DNA of 64,000 nucleotides from Microplitis mediator (Eukaryota; Arthropoda; Insecta; Hymenoptera; Braconidae), in the NCBI RefSeq assembly GCF_029852145.1, contig NC_079977.1, positions 2,170,001 through 2,234,000 of the forward strand. The letters run 5' to 3'. The notes under the pieces were generated by a model, which saw only the letters and a list, made by a program, of their open reading frames with translations, was not told where the DNA came from and did not search any database. Below, one piece after another: positions 1 through 10,693 of this stretch (within the stretch, counting starts at the first letter, position 1; every line of letters starts with the position of its first letter). Both the position numbers and the translations under genes were made by a program.

Positions 1-3000
1 TAAAGTGTTTTTTTGGGACCACAAACACCCTCAAAAAATTTCATTTTAATATCACTGCCGGAACAACCCTCTACGAACTACCCCCATCACTTATTAATTT
101 TTTAAAACCGCATTTCGAATTAGAACAATCTGGATTTTTGTGTAGAGTGTTTTTTTGGGACCACAAACACCCTCAAAAAATTTCATTTTAATATCACTGC
201 CGGAACAACCCTCTACGAACTACCCCCATCACTTATTAATTTTTAAAAACTGCATTTCGAATTAGAACAATCTGGATTTTTGTGTAGAGTGTTTTTTTGG
301 GACCACAAACACCCTCAAAAAATTTCATTTTAATATCACTGCCGGAACAACCCTCTACGAACTACCCCCATCACTTATTAATTTTTTAAAACCGCATTTC
401 GAATTAGAACAATCTGGATTTTTGTGTAAAGTGTTTTTTTGGGACCACAAACACCCTCAAAAAATTTCATTTTAATATTACCGCCGGAACACCCCTCTAC
501 GAACTACCCCCATCACTTATTAATTTTAAAAACCGCATTTCGAATTAGAACAATCTGGATTTTTGTGTAGAGTGTTTTTTTGGGACCACAAACACCCTCA
601 AAAAATTTCATTTTAATATCACTGCCGGAACAACCCTCTACGAACTACCCCCATCACTTATTAATTTTTAAAAACCGCATTTCGAATTAGAACAATCTGG
701 ATTTTTGTGTAGAGTGTTTTTTTGGGACCACAAACACCTTCAAAAAAATTCATTTTAATATTACCGCCGGAACACCCCTCTACGAACTACCCCCATCACT
801 TATTAATTTTAAAAACCGCATTTCGAATTAGAACAATCTGGATTTTTGTGTAGAGTGTTTTTTTGGGACCACAAACACCCTCAAAAAATTTCATTTTAAT
901 ATCACTGCCGGAACAACCCTCTACGAACTACCCCCATCACTTATTAATTTTTTAAAACCGCATTTCGAATTAGAACAATCTGGATTTTTGTGTAAAGTGT
1001 TTTTTTGGGACCACAAACACCCTCAAAAAATTTCATTTTAATATTACCGCCGGAACACCCCTCTACGAACTACCCCCATCACTTATTAATTTTAAAAACC
1101 GCATTTCGAATTAGAACAATCTGGATTTTTGTGTAGAGTGTTTTTTTGGGACCACAAACACCCTCAAAAAATTTCATTTTAATATCACTGCCGGAACAAC
1201 CCTCTACGAACTACCCCCATCACTTATTAATTTTTAAAAACCGCATTTCGAATTAGAACAATCTGGATTTTTGTGTAGAGTGTTTTTTTGGGACCACAAA
1301 CACCTTCAAAAAAATTCATTTTAATATTACCGCCGGAACACCCCTCTACGAACTACCCCCATCACTTATTAATTTTAAAAACCGCATTTCGAATTAGAAC
1401 AATCTGGATTTTTGTGTAGAGTGTTTTTTTGGGACCACAAACACCCTCAAAAAATTTCATTTTAATATCACTGCCGGAACAACCCTCTACGAACTACCCC
1501 CATCACTTATTAATTTTTTAAAACCGCATTTCGAATTAGAACAATCTGGATTTTTGTGTAAAGTGTTTTTTTGGGACCACAAACACCCTCAAAAAATTTC
1601 ATTTTAATATCACTGCCGGAACAACCCTCTACGAACTACCCCCATCACTTATTAATTTTTTAAAACCGCATTTCGAATTAGAACAATCTGGATTTTTGTG
1701 TAGAGTGTTTTTTTGGGACCACAAACACCCTCAAAAAATTTCATTTTAATATCACTGCCGGAACAACCCTCTACGAACTACCCCCATCACTTATTAATTT
1801 TTAAAAACTGCATTTCGAATTAGAACAATCTGGATTTTTGTGTAGAGTGTTTTTTTGGGACCACAAACACCCTCAAAAAATTTCATTTTAATATCACTGC
1901 CGGAACAACCCTCTACGAACTACCCCCATCACTTATTAATTTTTTAAAACCGCATTTCGAATTAGAACAATCTGGATTTTTGTGTAAAGTGTTTTTTTGG
2001 GACCACAAACACCCTCAAAAAATTTCATTTTAATATTACCGCCGGAACACCCCTCTACGAACTACCCCCATCACTTATTAATTTTAAAAACCGCATTTCG
2101 AATTAGAACAATCTGGATTTTTGTGTAGAGTGTTTTTTTGGGACCACAAACACCCTCAAAAAATTTCATTTTAATATCACTGCCGGAACAACGCTCTACG
2201 AACTACCCCCATCACTTATTAATTTTTTAAAACCGCATTTCGAATTAGAACAATCTGGATTTTTGTGTAAAGTGTTTTTTTGGGACCACAAACACCCTCA
2301 AAAAATTTCATTTTAATATCACTGCCGGAACAACCCTCTACGAACTACCCCCATCACTTATTAATTTTTTAAAACCGCATTTCGAATTAGAACAATCTGG
2401 ATTTTTGTGTAAAGTGTTTTTTTGGGACCACAAACACCCTCAAAAAATTTCATTTTAATATTACCGCCGGAACACCCCTCTACGAACTACCCCCATCACT
2501 TATTAATTTTAAAAACCGCATTTCGAATTAGAACAATCTGGATTTTTGTGTAGAGTGTTTTTTTGGGACCACAAACACCCTCAAAAAATTTCATTTTAAT
2601 ATCACTGCCGGAACAACCCTCTACGAACTACCCCCATCACTTATTAATTTTTAAAAACCGCATTTCGAATTAGAACAATCTGGATTTTTGTGTAGAGTGT
2701 TTTTTTGGGACCACAAACACCTTCAAAAAAATTCATTTTAATATTACCGCCGGAACACCCCTCTACGAACTACCCCCATCACTTATTAATTTTAAAAACC
2801 GCATTTCGAATTAGAACAATCTGGATTTTTGTGTAGAGTGTTTTTTTGGGACCACAAACACCCTCAAAAAATTTCATTTTAATATCACTGCCGGAACAAC
2901 CCTCTACGAACTACCCCCATCACTTATTAATTTTTTAAAACCGCATTTCGAATTAGAACAATCTGGATTTTTGTGTAAAGTGTTTTTTTGGGACCACAAA

Positions 3001-5817
3001 CACCCTCAAAAAATTTCATTTTAATATCACTGCCGGAACAACCCTCTACGAACTACCCCCATCACTTATTAATTTTTTAAAACCGCATTTCGAATTAGAA
3101 CAATCTGGATTTTTGTGTAGAGTGTTTTTTTGGGACCACAAACACCCTCAAAAAATTTCATTTTAATATCACTGCCGGAACAACCCTCTACGAACTACCC
3201 CCATCACTTATTAATTTTTAAAAACTGCATTTCGAATTAGAACAATCTGGATTTTTGTGTAGAGTGTTTTTTTGGGACCACAAACACCCTCAAAAAATTT
3301 CATTTTAATATCACTGCCGGAACAACCCTCTACGAACTACCCCCATCACTTATTAATTTTTTAAAACCGCATTTCGAATTAGAACAATCTGGATTTTTGT
3401 GTAAAGTGTTTTTTTGGGACCACAAACACCCTCAAAAAATTTCATTTTAATATTACCGCCGGAACACCCCTCTACGAACTACCCCCATCACTTATTAATT
3501 TTAAAAACCGCATTTCGAATTAGAACAATCTGGATTTTTGTGTAGAGTGTTTTTTTGGGACCACAAACACCCTCAAAAAATTTCATTTTAATATCACTGC
3601 CGGAACAACCCTCTACGAACTACCCCCATCACTTATTAATTTTTTAAAACCGCATTTCGAATTAGAACAATCTGGATTTTTGTGTAAAGTGTTTTTTTGG
3701 GACCACAAACACCCTCAAAAAATTTCATTTTAATATCACTGCCGGAACAACCCTCTACGAACTACCCCCATCACTTATTAATTTTTTAAAACCGCATTTC
3801 GAATTAGAACAATCTGGATTTTTGTGTAGAGTGTTTTTTTGGGACCACAAACACCCTCAAAAAATTTCATTTTAATATCACTGCCGGAACAACCCTCTAC
3901 GAACTACCCCCATCACTTATTAATTTTTTAAAACCGCATTTCGAATTAGAACAATCTGGATTTTTGTGTAGAGTGTTTTTTTGGGACCACAAACACCCTC
4001 AAAAAATTTCATTTTAATATCACTGCCGGAACAACCCTCTACGAACTACCCCCATCACTTATTAATTTTTTAAAACCGCATTTCGAATTAGAACAATCTG
4101 GATTTTTGTGTAAAGTGTTTTTTTGGGACCACAAACACCCTCAAAAAATTTCATTTTAATATTACCGCCGGAACACCCCTCTACGAACTACCCCCATCAC
4201 TTATTAATTTTAAAAACCGCATTTCGAATTAGAACAATCTGGATTTTTGTGTAGAGTGTTTTTTTGGGACCACAAACACCCTCAAAAAATTTCATTTTAA
4301 TATCACTGCCGGAACAACCCTCTACGAACTACCCCCATCACTTATTAATTTTTTAAAACCGCATTTCGAATTAGAACAATCTGGATTTTTGTGTAGAGTG
4401 TTTTTTTGGGACCACAAACACCCTCAAAAAATTTCATTTTAATATCACTGCCGGAACAACCCTCTACGAACTACCCCCATCACTTATTAATTTTTAAAAA
4501 CTGCATTTCGAATTAGAACAATCTGGATTTTTGTGTAGAGTGTTTTTTTGGGACCACAAACACCCTCAAAAAATTTCATTTTAATATCACTGCCGGAACA
4601 ACCCTCTACGAACTACCCCCATCACTTATTAATTTTTTAAAACCGCATTTCGAATTAGAACAATCTGGATTTTTGTGTAAAGTGTTTTTTTGGGACCACA
4701 AACACCCTCAAAAAATTTCATTTTAATATTACCGCCGGAACACCCCTCTACGAACTACCCCCATCACTTATTAATTTTAAAAACCGCATTTCGAATTAGA
4801 ACAATCTGGATTTTTGTGTAGAGTGTTTTTTTGGGACCACAAACACCCTCAAAAAATTTCATTTTAATATCACTGCCGGAACAACCCTCTACGAACTACC
4901 CCCATCACTTATTAATTTTTAAAAACCGCATTTCGAATTAGAACAATCTGGATTTTTGTGTAGAGTGTTTTTTTGGGACCACAAACACCTTCAAAAAAAT
5001 TCATTTTAATATTACCGCCGGAACACCCCTCTACGAACTACCCCCATCACTTATTAATTTTAAAAACCGCATTTCGAATTAGAACAATCTGGATTTTTGT
5101 GTAGAGTGTTTTTTTGGGACCACAAACACCCTCAAAAAATTTCATTTTAATATCACTGCCGGAACAACCCTCTACGAACTACCCCCATCACTTATTAATT
5201 TTTTAAAACCGCATTTCGAATTAGAACAATCTGGATTTTTGTGTAAAGTGTTTTTTTGGGACCACAAACACCCTCAAAAAATTTCATTTTAATATCACTG
5301 CCGGAACACCCCTCTACGAACTACCCCCATCACTTATTAATTTTTTAAAACCGCATTTCGAATTAGAACAATCTGGATTTTTGTGTAGAGTGTTTTTTTG
5401 GGACCACAAACACCCTCAAAAAATTTCATTTTAATATCACTGCCGGAACAACCCTCTACGAACTACCCCCATCACTTATTAATTTTTAAAAACTGCATTT
5501 CGAATTAGAACAATCTGGATTTTTGTGTAGAGTGTTTTTTTGGGACCACAAACACCCTCAAAAAATTTCATTTTAATATCACTGCCGGAACAACCCTCTA
5601 CGAACTACCCCCATCACTTATTAATTTTTTAAAACCGCATTTCGAATTAGAACAATCTGGATTTTTGTGTAAAGTGTTTTTTTGGGACCACAAACACCCT
5701 CAAAAAATTTCATTTTAATATTACCGCCGGAACACCCCTCTACGAACTACCCCCATCACTTATTAATTTTAAAAACCGCATTTCGAATTAGAACAATCTG
5801 GATTTTTGTGTAGACTG
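1..5817 (+). repeat. 141/142-bp satellite array, orientation A
   Basis: About 41 head-to-tail monomers, each running from TAGAGTG or TAAAGTG to the next. Unit starts at 1, 143, 285, 427, 568 and 710 show the 142/141-bp alternation. Monomers differ at a few linked sites: taaag/tagag at the start, caccctc/caccttc, cactgccggaacaacc/taccgccggaacaccc, and four versions of the A/T run before the gcatttcgaa segment. These variants recur in blocks (see findings). The array runs off the left edge of the window, so its length is a minimum. No open frame is conserved. It is typical satellite DNA; whether it is centromeric or pericentromeric cannot be judged here. Confidence 0.97.
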
Positions 5818-5945
5818 TTTTCTTAACATCCTTAACGACCTTTAATAATTCGATTCCAATATGGCCGCGGGAACTACCGTCTACGACCACTATTAAACTT
5901 TAAAAAATTTTTTCCAAACTTGCTATTACAACATTAAGCTGTTTA
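5818..5945 (+). repeat. Degenerate edge monomer of satellite array A
   Basis: The last canonical unit passes into a diverged copy that keeps the order of landmarks (GTTTTCTT, an ATTCCAATATGGCCGC segment, ggaac, ctacgacc, tattaa) but differs at many positions. The same ATTCCAATATGGCCGC signature, absent from core monomers, occurs in inverse orientation at the inner edge of the second array near 20300-20320. Confidence 0.7.
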
Positions 5946-6555
5946 TAGCGACCTTAATATTTATATTGTATATGTTTTAACCAAATCACGTTCCGCAGCA
6001 ATTAATTATATCGCGTTACAGTTGCCGTAAGGGCGTATAAATTTTTTCTTCATACCTCGGTCGAAAGTACGTACTTTCGTCCTTTATAGCAAGGATGAAA
6101 GTTCAACATTTGCCCCCTGTGAGACGTACACGCGCCCCTTCTGTATCAGCGGGAGGAAAGAATTCCTCTCGCGTAATCACACACGTAACTAGGACTATTT
6201 ACTCTGTCGCTATAACAAATTGTTAACCACTTTCATTTCTGTTGCTAACTCTAACCTTAAAAATAATTATCAATGTTGTTTTGTTGTCTGTTAATTGAAT
6301 GTTAAAGTATCATCAAACTCAATTCAGTAACCCAGTAAAATTATTATTTATTATTAATAATTGTGATCAGTTAAGTCAAAATGAAAACGATAAAAAAATC
6401 GCAATAAGTGTTTTTATCTTATAATACGTTTTGTTTCATAAATTTTATAATAAGTAATATAATTTGTTAAACTAATGAGGATCAATACATTTTTGACAAA
6501 ATGAAATTCATTTATTTTTAAAAAATATGACCAGACTTGACTCTTTGAATGTATT
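5946..6555. other. AT-rich spacer, no gene seen
   Basis: It contains a short palindrome near 6060-6085 (cgaaagtacgtactttcg) and a modestly GC-richer stretch at 6100-6180. I see no coding frame, TIR pair or tandem repeat. Confidence 0.5.
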
Positions 6556-6556
6556 T

Positions 6557-6620
6557 GATGCCTGCCCCCACGACCAGCAGCACTCGCTTTGCTCGTGCCG
6601 CAAATGTCGGGGCAGGCATC
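6557..6620. repeat. Hairpin with 12-13 bp GC-rich stem
   Basis: GATGCCTGCCCC at 6557-6568 pairs with GGGGCAGGCATC at 6609-6620. A nested gcac/gtgc pairing lies inside (6580-6598). It sits in otherwise AT-rich sequence. It may be a tiny foldback element or a structured RNA; nothing further supports either. Confidence 0.6.
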
Positions 6621-6702
6621 AACAACATAGTTATCAACATTTTTAGTTAAAATAAGTAAAATTAACAAAGTACTTTCGGCCGGCTATGAAGAAAAATCGT
6701 AT

Positions 6703-6809
6703 ACACTACACGGGCCAAAATTTCAATTCCCGGTCCTTCGCGTCATCATGCCCGAGGCGAAGCATCGGGCATGATGACGTGCAGGGCTGAAAATTTAACT
6801 TTCGGCCCT
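6703..6809. repeat. Compact foldback with perfect 15-bp hairpin core
   Basis: CGTCATCATGCCCGA (6741-6755) pairs perfectly with 6765-6779 around a 9-base loop. Outside it, imperfect arms continue: gggccaaaatttcaattccc on the left resembles the reverse complement of the right flank ending in ttcggccc. Overall about 105 bp, consistent with a miniature foldback element or a hairpin RNA precursor. Confidence 0.6.
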
Positions 6810-7973
6810 TGTATTGTAATATTCTATTTTCTGGGAATTCACTTTACTATATCCTATAAGTATAATGGAAACAAAATATTTCTTCTTCGAAAATCTACTT
6901 TTTTTTATTATGCAACAATTTTTTTCAATTCTTGAGCAAGTCTGCTCTTAAGATCGATAGGTGCTAGTGTTTTTTTCTACGTATGTGTCTTGCTACAGAT
7001 ACTTGTGACCAGATTTAATTGCAAGCTTAGTGCAAGCTTTACACAAGAAATTCGTGCCAGATTATAACTCACTTCTGGAGGAAGACTGTAGTTGAAAATA
7101 GTTACGCGTGGCTTGCTCAAGATCTGCTCAAGGCTCAAAATTAACCTTAAGTCATAAGCAGATCGTGAGCAAGCCATGCGTAAGCACTTACTGTAAGTTA
7201 TACACGGAAATAATTTTTTAATAAAAATTACTCGATAATTTCAAGTAATCTTGGGCTGTTGCAAAAAATTGGTATTTTTTGTTTTAAATTTAATATTTTT
7301 TGTGTAAATATTAATGTTGCTATTCTATGTTTTACTCTATTATTGAGTATTTTTTTAACAGCAGACAAAGTGGTATGATTATATGATTTTATACCCTCTT
7401 TAAGTCCTATATTTAATCGATTATTGTGAATATCTCGTCTTAATCTATTAATTTTCACTCCATGCGATTAATTTTTACTCCCCAATATATCATTCTTTTA
7501 AACCCATTGATTTTATGATGAAAATCTGCTTATAACTTGAATAAATTTTTTTATCTATGGAAGTAATTTTTACTCTAAGCTGCAGAGTAATATTTCAGTA
7601 GTCTCCTTTGAGGGCATTCTCAGACAGGGCCCCCCACTTTTTAAAAATATGCAATTACTTTAAATTATTATAACCGTATTAAAATTTTAATTTTTAATTA
7701 AAAAAAAATTTTAACCTTAATTGAAAAAAGGACAACGTAGTCGTAATTTCGTTGAAATACAGAATTTAAAAAAAATTACTTACAATTGATATCAATTGGG
7801 AGCTAAACAAAATTTGTTGAATAAATTTTAGCTAACAAAATTTAAAAATTCGAATTATAAAATTGACATGGCGATTTTACTGAAATTTATTTAATGAATT
7901 TTGTTTAACTCTTGATTGGTATCAAGTGAAAATAATTTTTTTTTAAATCTATATATCGGCGAAATTACGACTA

Positions 7974-8699
7974 CACGGAAAAAAATTCTAGTTTAATTTA
8001 CAATGCTAACATCGTAATTTGTCCTATTAATTATTGTATTGGTGGACTAGACTTTTCACATCGTAATTTTTACGATGTAGGGTTGGAAATTTTATTTAAG
8101 AAATAATACTTCAGACAAACAATACGAAGTATTAAGCTCTGTAATATAAATTACGATGTAACATCGTAAAATTTGAAGAGAAATTTTAAATAAAAGATTA
8201 AAATAATAATCGTTCGGCAGTTGGATTCGAACCCGAGTCCTTTCGTGTGAAAAGTGTCCGACGCCTTGGACCACTCGGCCACTGAAGGGCCTACACTATA
8301 TATTGTTTTTAAGATCCATATAAACGACTTGCGGAGGACCCAGTTACTATTTAAAAAGTACGATGTAACATCGTACTTTTTATAGCTTCCATCGTATTAT
8401 AACAGAGGCAGCACTGTAATATTTATTTTGTTAAAAAGTAAATAGAAATATTACATGTACGAATAAATATAGTTTTTAAAGTGTAATTTTTATTTATTTT
8501 TTTTTACGATGTTAAATTGTAATTTTTGCAGTAATTTTTAATCCTAAAAGTCTTTGTTAAAATTACGACGTTAAATAGTAAAAAATATAACCCACATAAT
8601 AAATTTTGAAATGAAACATTTAAAAATTGACATTAATAAAAGTCTAGTCCGAGATTACGATGTTAACATCGTAAATTTTGGTAGAATTTTTTTTCCGTG
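7974..8699. mobile_element. CACGGAAAAAAAT MITE, innermost layer, TA duplication
   Basis: TIRs CACGGAAAAAAATTCT (7974) and AGAATTTTTTTTCCGTG (8699) are flanked by TA at 7972-7973 and 8700-8701. The host element's opposite arm keeps the empty-site sequence (ggacaacgTAgtcgtaat, about 7731-7748), exactly as expected for a TA insertion. The interior repeats the motif tacgatgttaacatcgtaa in both orientations and carries a tRNA-like segment. Confidence 0.85.
8212..8287 (-). pseudogene. tRNA-Ser-like sequence inside MITE
   Basis: On the minus strand an A box (TGGCCGAGTGG) and a perfect B box (GGTTCGAATCC) are spaced as in a class II (Ser/Leu) tRNA. The acceptor and T stems do not pair fully and the anticodon arm is degenerate, so it is unlikely to be a working tRNA. 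It probably gives the element an internal Pol III promoter, as in SINEs. Open frames across it are artefacts. Confidence 0.6.
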
Positions 8700-9620
8700 T
8701 ACGTTGTCCTTTTTTCAATTAATGTTCAAATTTTTTTTTAATTAATGGATAAAAATTTGATACGCTTATGACAGTTGAAAATCATTGAAAATTTTTAAAA
8801 AGTGGGAGGCACTGTCTGAAAATGGCCTTAGTCTTCGGTTAATATCGGCTTCGATTAAATGTCTTTCATTTTGCTCGCAACAACTTACATGTTACACACA
8901 CAAACGTCGGCTTAGAAAAAATGACAATCTCTGTATCTCTCTATAACTTAATATTTATTTTAAAATTAAAAAAAAAATTGCATTTTTTCGATTTCAACAC
9001 AATAAGAGTAATTTTTTTTTTATTATTTTTCAAAATATTTATTTTAAGTCATATTCTAAGGCAATTAGATGGTTTTTAGATTTCTTATAGATATTTCAGC
9101 CTATTAATTGTAATTTTTATTGTAATTCAATATAAATTTTAGAAATTGAATCATTAACTTTTCATCATAACCTACGAGTAAAAATTAAATTAGAGCGAAT
9201 TTATTAAGACAGACACTAGGGGTCATTTTTACTCGTAATTGTGAGTAAAAATTGATCTGATTGATTTTTACTCTCTGAAAGAGTAAAATTTCGTTATTCA
9301 AACGTAAAAAGTCGTAATGGCCCAAGATTACTCGATTTAGAGTTATTTTTAGAGTAAATAACATGGCAATATTTATACGAAAATTCTTTCCGTGTACTGG
9401 TGCAAGAAATGCGTCAAACACTTTTTCATTACACCGTGTTCAAGATATCTTTAATATTCTTGCGTACGATACCATGAGCAAGACATACACAAATCTTGAC
9501 ATAGGTTTCTTGATGCACGATCTTGCGACAGACACCTGCGCAGAAGAAGACACTAACAGCTAGGGGTCTTGCTCAAGATATTTACTCCTGAATCTTGCTC
9601 AAACTCGTGTTACTAGGGTA

Positions 9621-10106
9621 TTCACTTCTGTATCATATATGATATCAAATCATATTTAATCGTAGAAATAATCTTTTGCAGAGATGTTAAAAAACAGTCA
9701 ATTTTTTATAGATTTTTCATTTATAGAGATGTTGATTTTTACACAATTTTTTCATATACATGTTTAGTTATGCAACTGTTTGTTTTTAGAATTTTTTTAT
9801 TTTTTCTTAGTAATTTTCTGTTACTTTTTTTTTTAAATTACATACTTTTATTTATTCAGTTTAAGAAAATATTTTAAATATATTTAAATGATTTTATACA
9901 TTTATTATTAGAGTTTTTTTTTATTTATTTACGTTTTTATTTATTTAAATTAAACCTGATACAGTAATTTTTGGGGAGGAATATATTAATTTATAGTTTT
10001 TCCTTTCATATTAATTTTTGAGTTTACTTTTTTTTAGTTAACTATTTGAATAGTGACCATATTTTTTTTAGTGATTTATAAATCTAGAGATTTTTTTTTC
10101 CCGTTG
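9621..10106. other. Very AT-rich spacer
   Basis: Long T-runs and A/T words. I see no coding frame, TIR or tandem repeat. Confidence 0.5.
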
Positions 10107-10141
10107 CTATACTACCCGACAAGATCTAATGGCCAATATTG
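10107..10141 (+). repeat. Left copy of 35-bp inverted repeat flanking 5.3 kb
   Basis: The sequence CTATACTACCCGACAAG followed by ATCTAATGGCCAATATTG matches the reverse complement of 15429-15463 at 31 of 35 positions. The pair encloses both central foldbacks and a related element, so it may be the TIRs of an older host element. Confidence 0.65.
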
Positions 10142-10152
10142 TATCTATGGTT

Positions 10153-10342
10153 CCAGGCCAGAATATCCAATGTAAAAATATTCAGTGCAAAAATATCCAT
10201 GAAAAATATCCAATAGAACAATATCCAGTGGAAAAAATATCCATTAGTCATTAATGTTCAGAATAAATGGATAATTTTTTTAATGGATATTATTGCATTG
10301 GACATTTTTCATGGATATTTTTACGATGGATATCTTGACTGG
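10153..10342. mobile_element. Small foldback made of atatccat words
   Basis: The left end (ccaggccagaatatccaatg) and right end (reverse complement begins ccagtcaagatatccatcg) are inverted copies. The interior repeats aaaatatccat and its complement in mirror order. About 190 bp, non-coding. Confidence 0.55.
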
Positions 10343-10693
10343 TCACCTGTATATATATGAATAACGTGTTTAAATTACGACGCATGCGCACTATACTCGT
10401 CCATTCTACTCGACTCTTCTTAACTCCTCCTACTCTTCAAAATAAATAAGACAACGCAAGCAATTCTCCTTTCCGCTTATTCTGAAGTTTCACTTAATGT
10501 TTCTCCTCTTGCGCTACCTCCTCTTTTTCGCCTGAAAACGTCCAGTTTTAGCCTCCGTAAAGAAGTTTCACTTCAAAAATTTTTTTTCAATTATTGTAAT
10601 TTTAGAACATACACTGTAGAAGTAACCGGGGTAAATCCAAGTGGTGTTGGTGTTAACCCTTCAGAACATACTTTTCCCGTATCACAGGTATTT
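10343..10693. other. Unique-looking spacer
   Basis: Somewhat more GC and pyrimidine-rich than its surroundings (10380-10560). I find no gene or repeat structure. Confidence 0.5.

Larger units (their letters stand above)
7611..8828. mobile_element. Foldback element, third layer
   Basis: Left end AGGGCATTCTCAGACAG (7611) is the inverse of the right end CTGTCTGAAAATGGCCT (8828). The ends continue inward as agtggggggccc-like and agtgggaggc segments, then aattgaaaaaaggacaacg on the left against cgttgtccttttttcaatt on the right. About 490 bp remain once the inner insertion (7974-8699) is removed. Confidence 0.7.
7203..9394. mobile_element. CACGGAAA-type TIR element, second layer, TA duplication
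   Basis: Starts CACGGAAATAAT at 7203 and ends TTCTTTCCGTG at 9394, with TA on both sides (7201-7202 and 9395-9396). Subterminal sequence on both sides is rich in the motif gagtaaaaat/atttttactc (7430-7480; 9175-9360). It hosts two further insertions. The only open frames are short and low-complexity, so it is non-autonomous. Confidence 0.65.
6925..9620. mobile_element. Outermost layer of nested inverted-repeat elements (degenerate)
   Basis: Left flank sequence around 6928-7000 (cttgagcaag, tagtgtttttttctacgta, gtgtcttgc) matches the reverse complement of right flank sequence around 9530-9620 (cttgctcaag, gcgcagaagaagacacta, gacacctg), with many mismatches. Everything between 7203 and 9394 is a later insertion. 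Boundaries are approximate and no target duplication is visible. It may be an old foldback element. Confidence 0.4.

Noticed and set aside
1..5817. CRISPR-like array
   Set aside because: Whole 141/142-bp units repeat without unique spacers, there are no cas genes, and the context is eukaryotic. It is satellite DNA.
8092..8274. 60-codon minus-strand frame
   Set aside because: Reads through the tRNA-like module; not a gene.
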